From positions 1,056,001-1,116,000 of the forward strand of contig OU612068.1 of NCBI GenBank assembly GCA_914767715.1: DNA of 60,000 bases, written 5' to 3'. Under the pieces are notes generated by a model. It was given only the letters and a program-made list of their open reading frames with translations, did no database searches and had not been told where the DNA came from. Positions 59,654-60,000 of this stretch are shown piece by piece. How positions within the stretch are numbered: the first letter of the stretch is position 1; every line of letters begins with the position of its first letter. The translations under genes were made by a program, and so were the position numbers. Origin of the DNA: Membranipora membranacea. Its lineage: Eukaryota > Bryozoa > Gymnolaemata > Cheilostomatida > Membraniporidae.

Positions 59654-59942
59654 GTGAGTTTGCTGATATAACTATCAACAATCAACAATCAGTGTTAGAG
59701 TTTAATCACCATAAGGATTATAATCATGTATTGTTGGTATACTTATTTCTAACCAACAGAACTAATCACCTTCTAGCTAAATATATGAATGTATATATAT
59801 AGTGAATTGGTTTTCTGTATAAATAAGTTATATACATGTATTTTTTTGACACTGTCATTGGCAGTCTATTTCATTTCAATAGTGGAATGTTTTCTTATAT
59901 ATACTCATATACATATATGTGTACTCATATACATATATTAAG

Positions 59943-60000
59943 GGAGCGGCCGTAGGGCAATGGATAGGGCGTGGGTCTTTCAATCGAGAGGTCCCAGGAT
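59943..60000 (+). mobile_element. tRNA-like SINE head, cut by window end
   Basis: The sequence has an A-box-like TAGGGCAATGG and tRNA-like spacing to GTCCCAGGAT at the window end, where a B box would follow. The anticodon stem pairs only partly. It lies in an NBEAL intron. It is different from the SINE at 20167. Confidence 0.4.

Overview
The window is nuclear DNA of an invertebrate animal. It shows AT-rich noncoding DNA, multi-exon genes with GT-AG introns of roughly 100 to 1000 bases, and animal-specific families: laminin beta, SLC6 transporter, BEACH-family NBEAL, Shaker-superfamily K+ channel. The gene set and the nested gene would suit an early-branching metazoan (ctenophore, cnidarian, sponge or similar). 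The sequence alone does not fix the phylum.

Layout. (1) 193-7746, + strand: the 3' two thirds of a laminin beta gene (EGF-like modules, coiled coil with beta knot, C-terminal Cys). (2) 9243-16339, - strand: a complete 15-exon SLC6 neurotransmitter/amino-acid transporter, convergent with the laminin gene. (3) 16599-20302: a spacer with LINE and tRNA-derived SINE debris and a small inverted-repeat element. (4) 20303-41117: a second copy of 3922-16598. Its laminin part (20434-24068) is a 5'-truncated pseudogene with two broken splice sites. Its SLC6 part (25856-40782, - strand) keeps all 15 exons open and differs by an in-frame 24-base deletion in the tail. (5) 29236-37124: a young Ty3/gypsy LTR retrotransposon inserted in an intron of the second SLC6 copy, in antisense to it. 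It carries gag and pol plus two extra downstream ORFs, one with a C2H2 zinc finger. The first SLC6 copy preserves the empty insertion site. (6) 41004-47113: tandem repeats, a LINE relic, exons of an unrecognised + strand gene, and a 2.5-kb inverted-repeat transposon containing a 331-bp MITE with a tRNA-like core. (7) 49396-59653 and beyond, + strand: the 5' part of an NBEAL-type BEACH protein gene. One of its introns holds a complete three-exon Kv-like K+ channel gene (55382-58031) on the opposite strand.

The genes do not form a pathway. Laminin beta is extracellular matrix, SLC6 is Na+/Cl- coupled solute uptake, NBEAL is vesicle/granule trafficking and Kv is membrane excitability. The main story is genome dynamics: a tandem duplication that kept one passenger gene (SLC6), lost the other (laminin), and later took an LTR-element insertion. 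All exon coordinates were read by eye from splice consensus and phase agreement. No transcript or database evidence was available.
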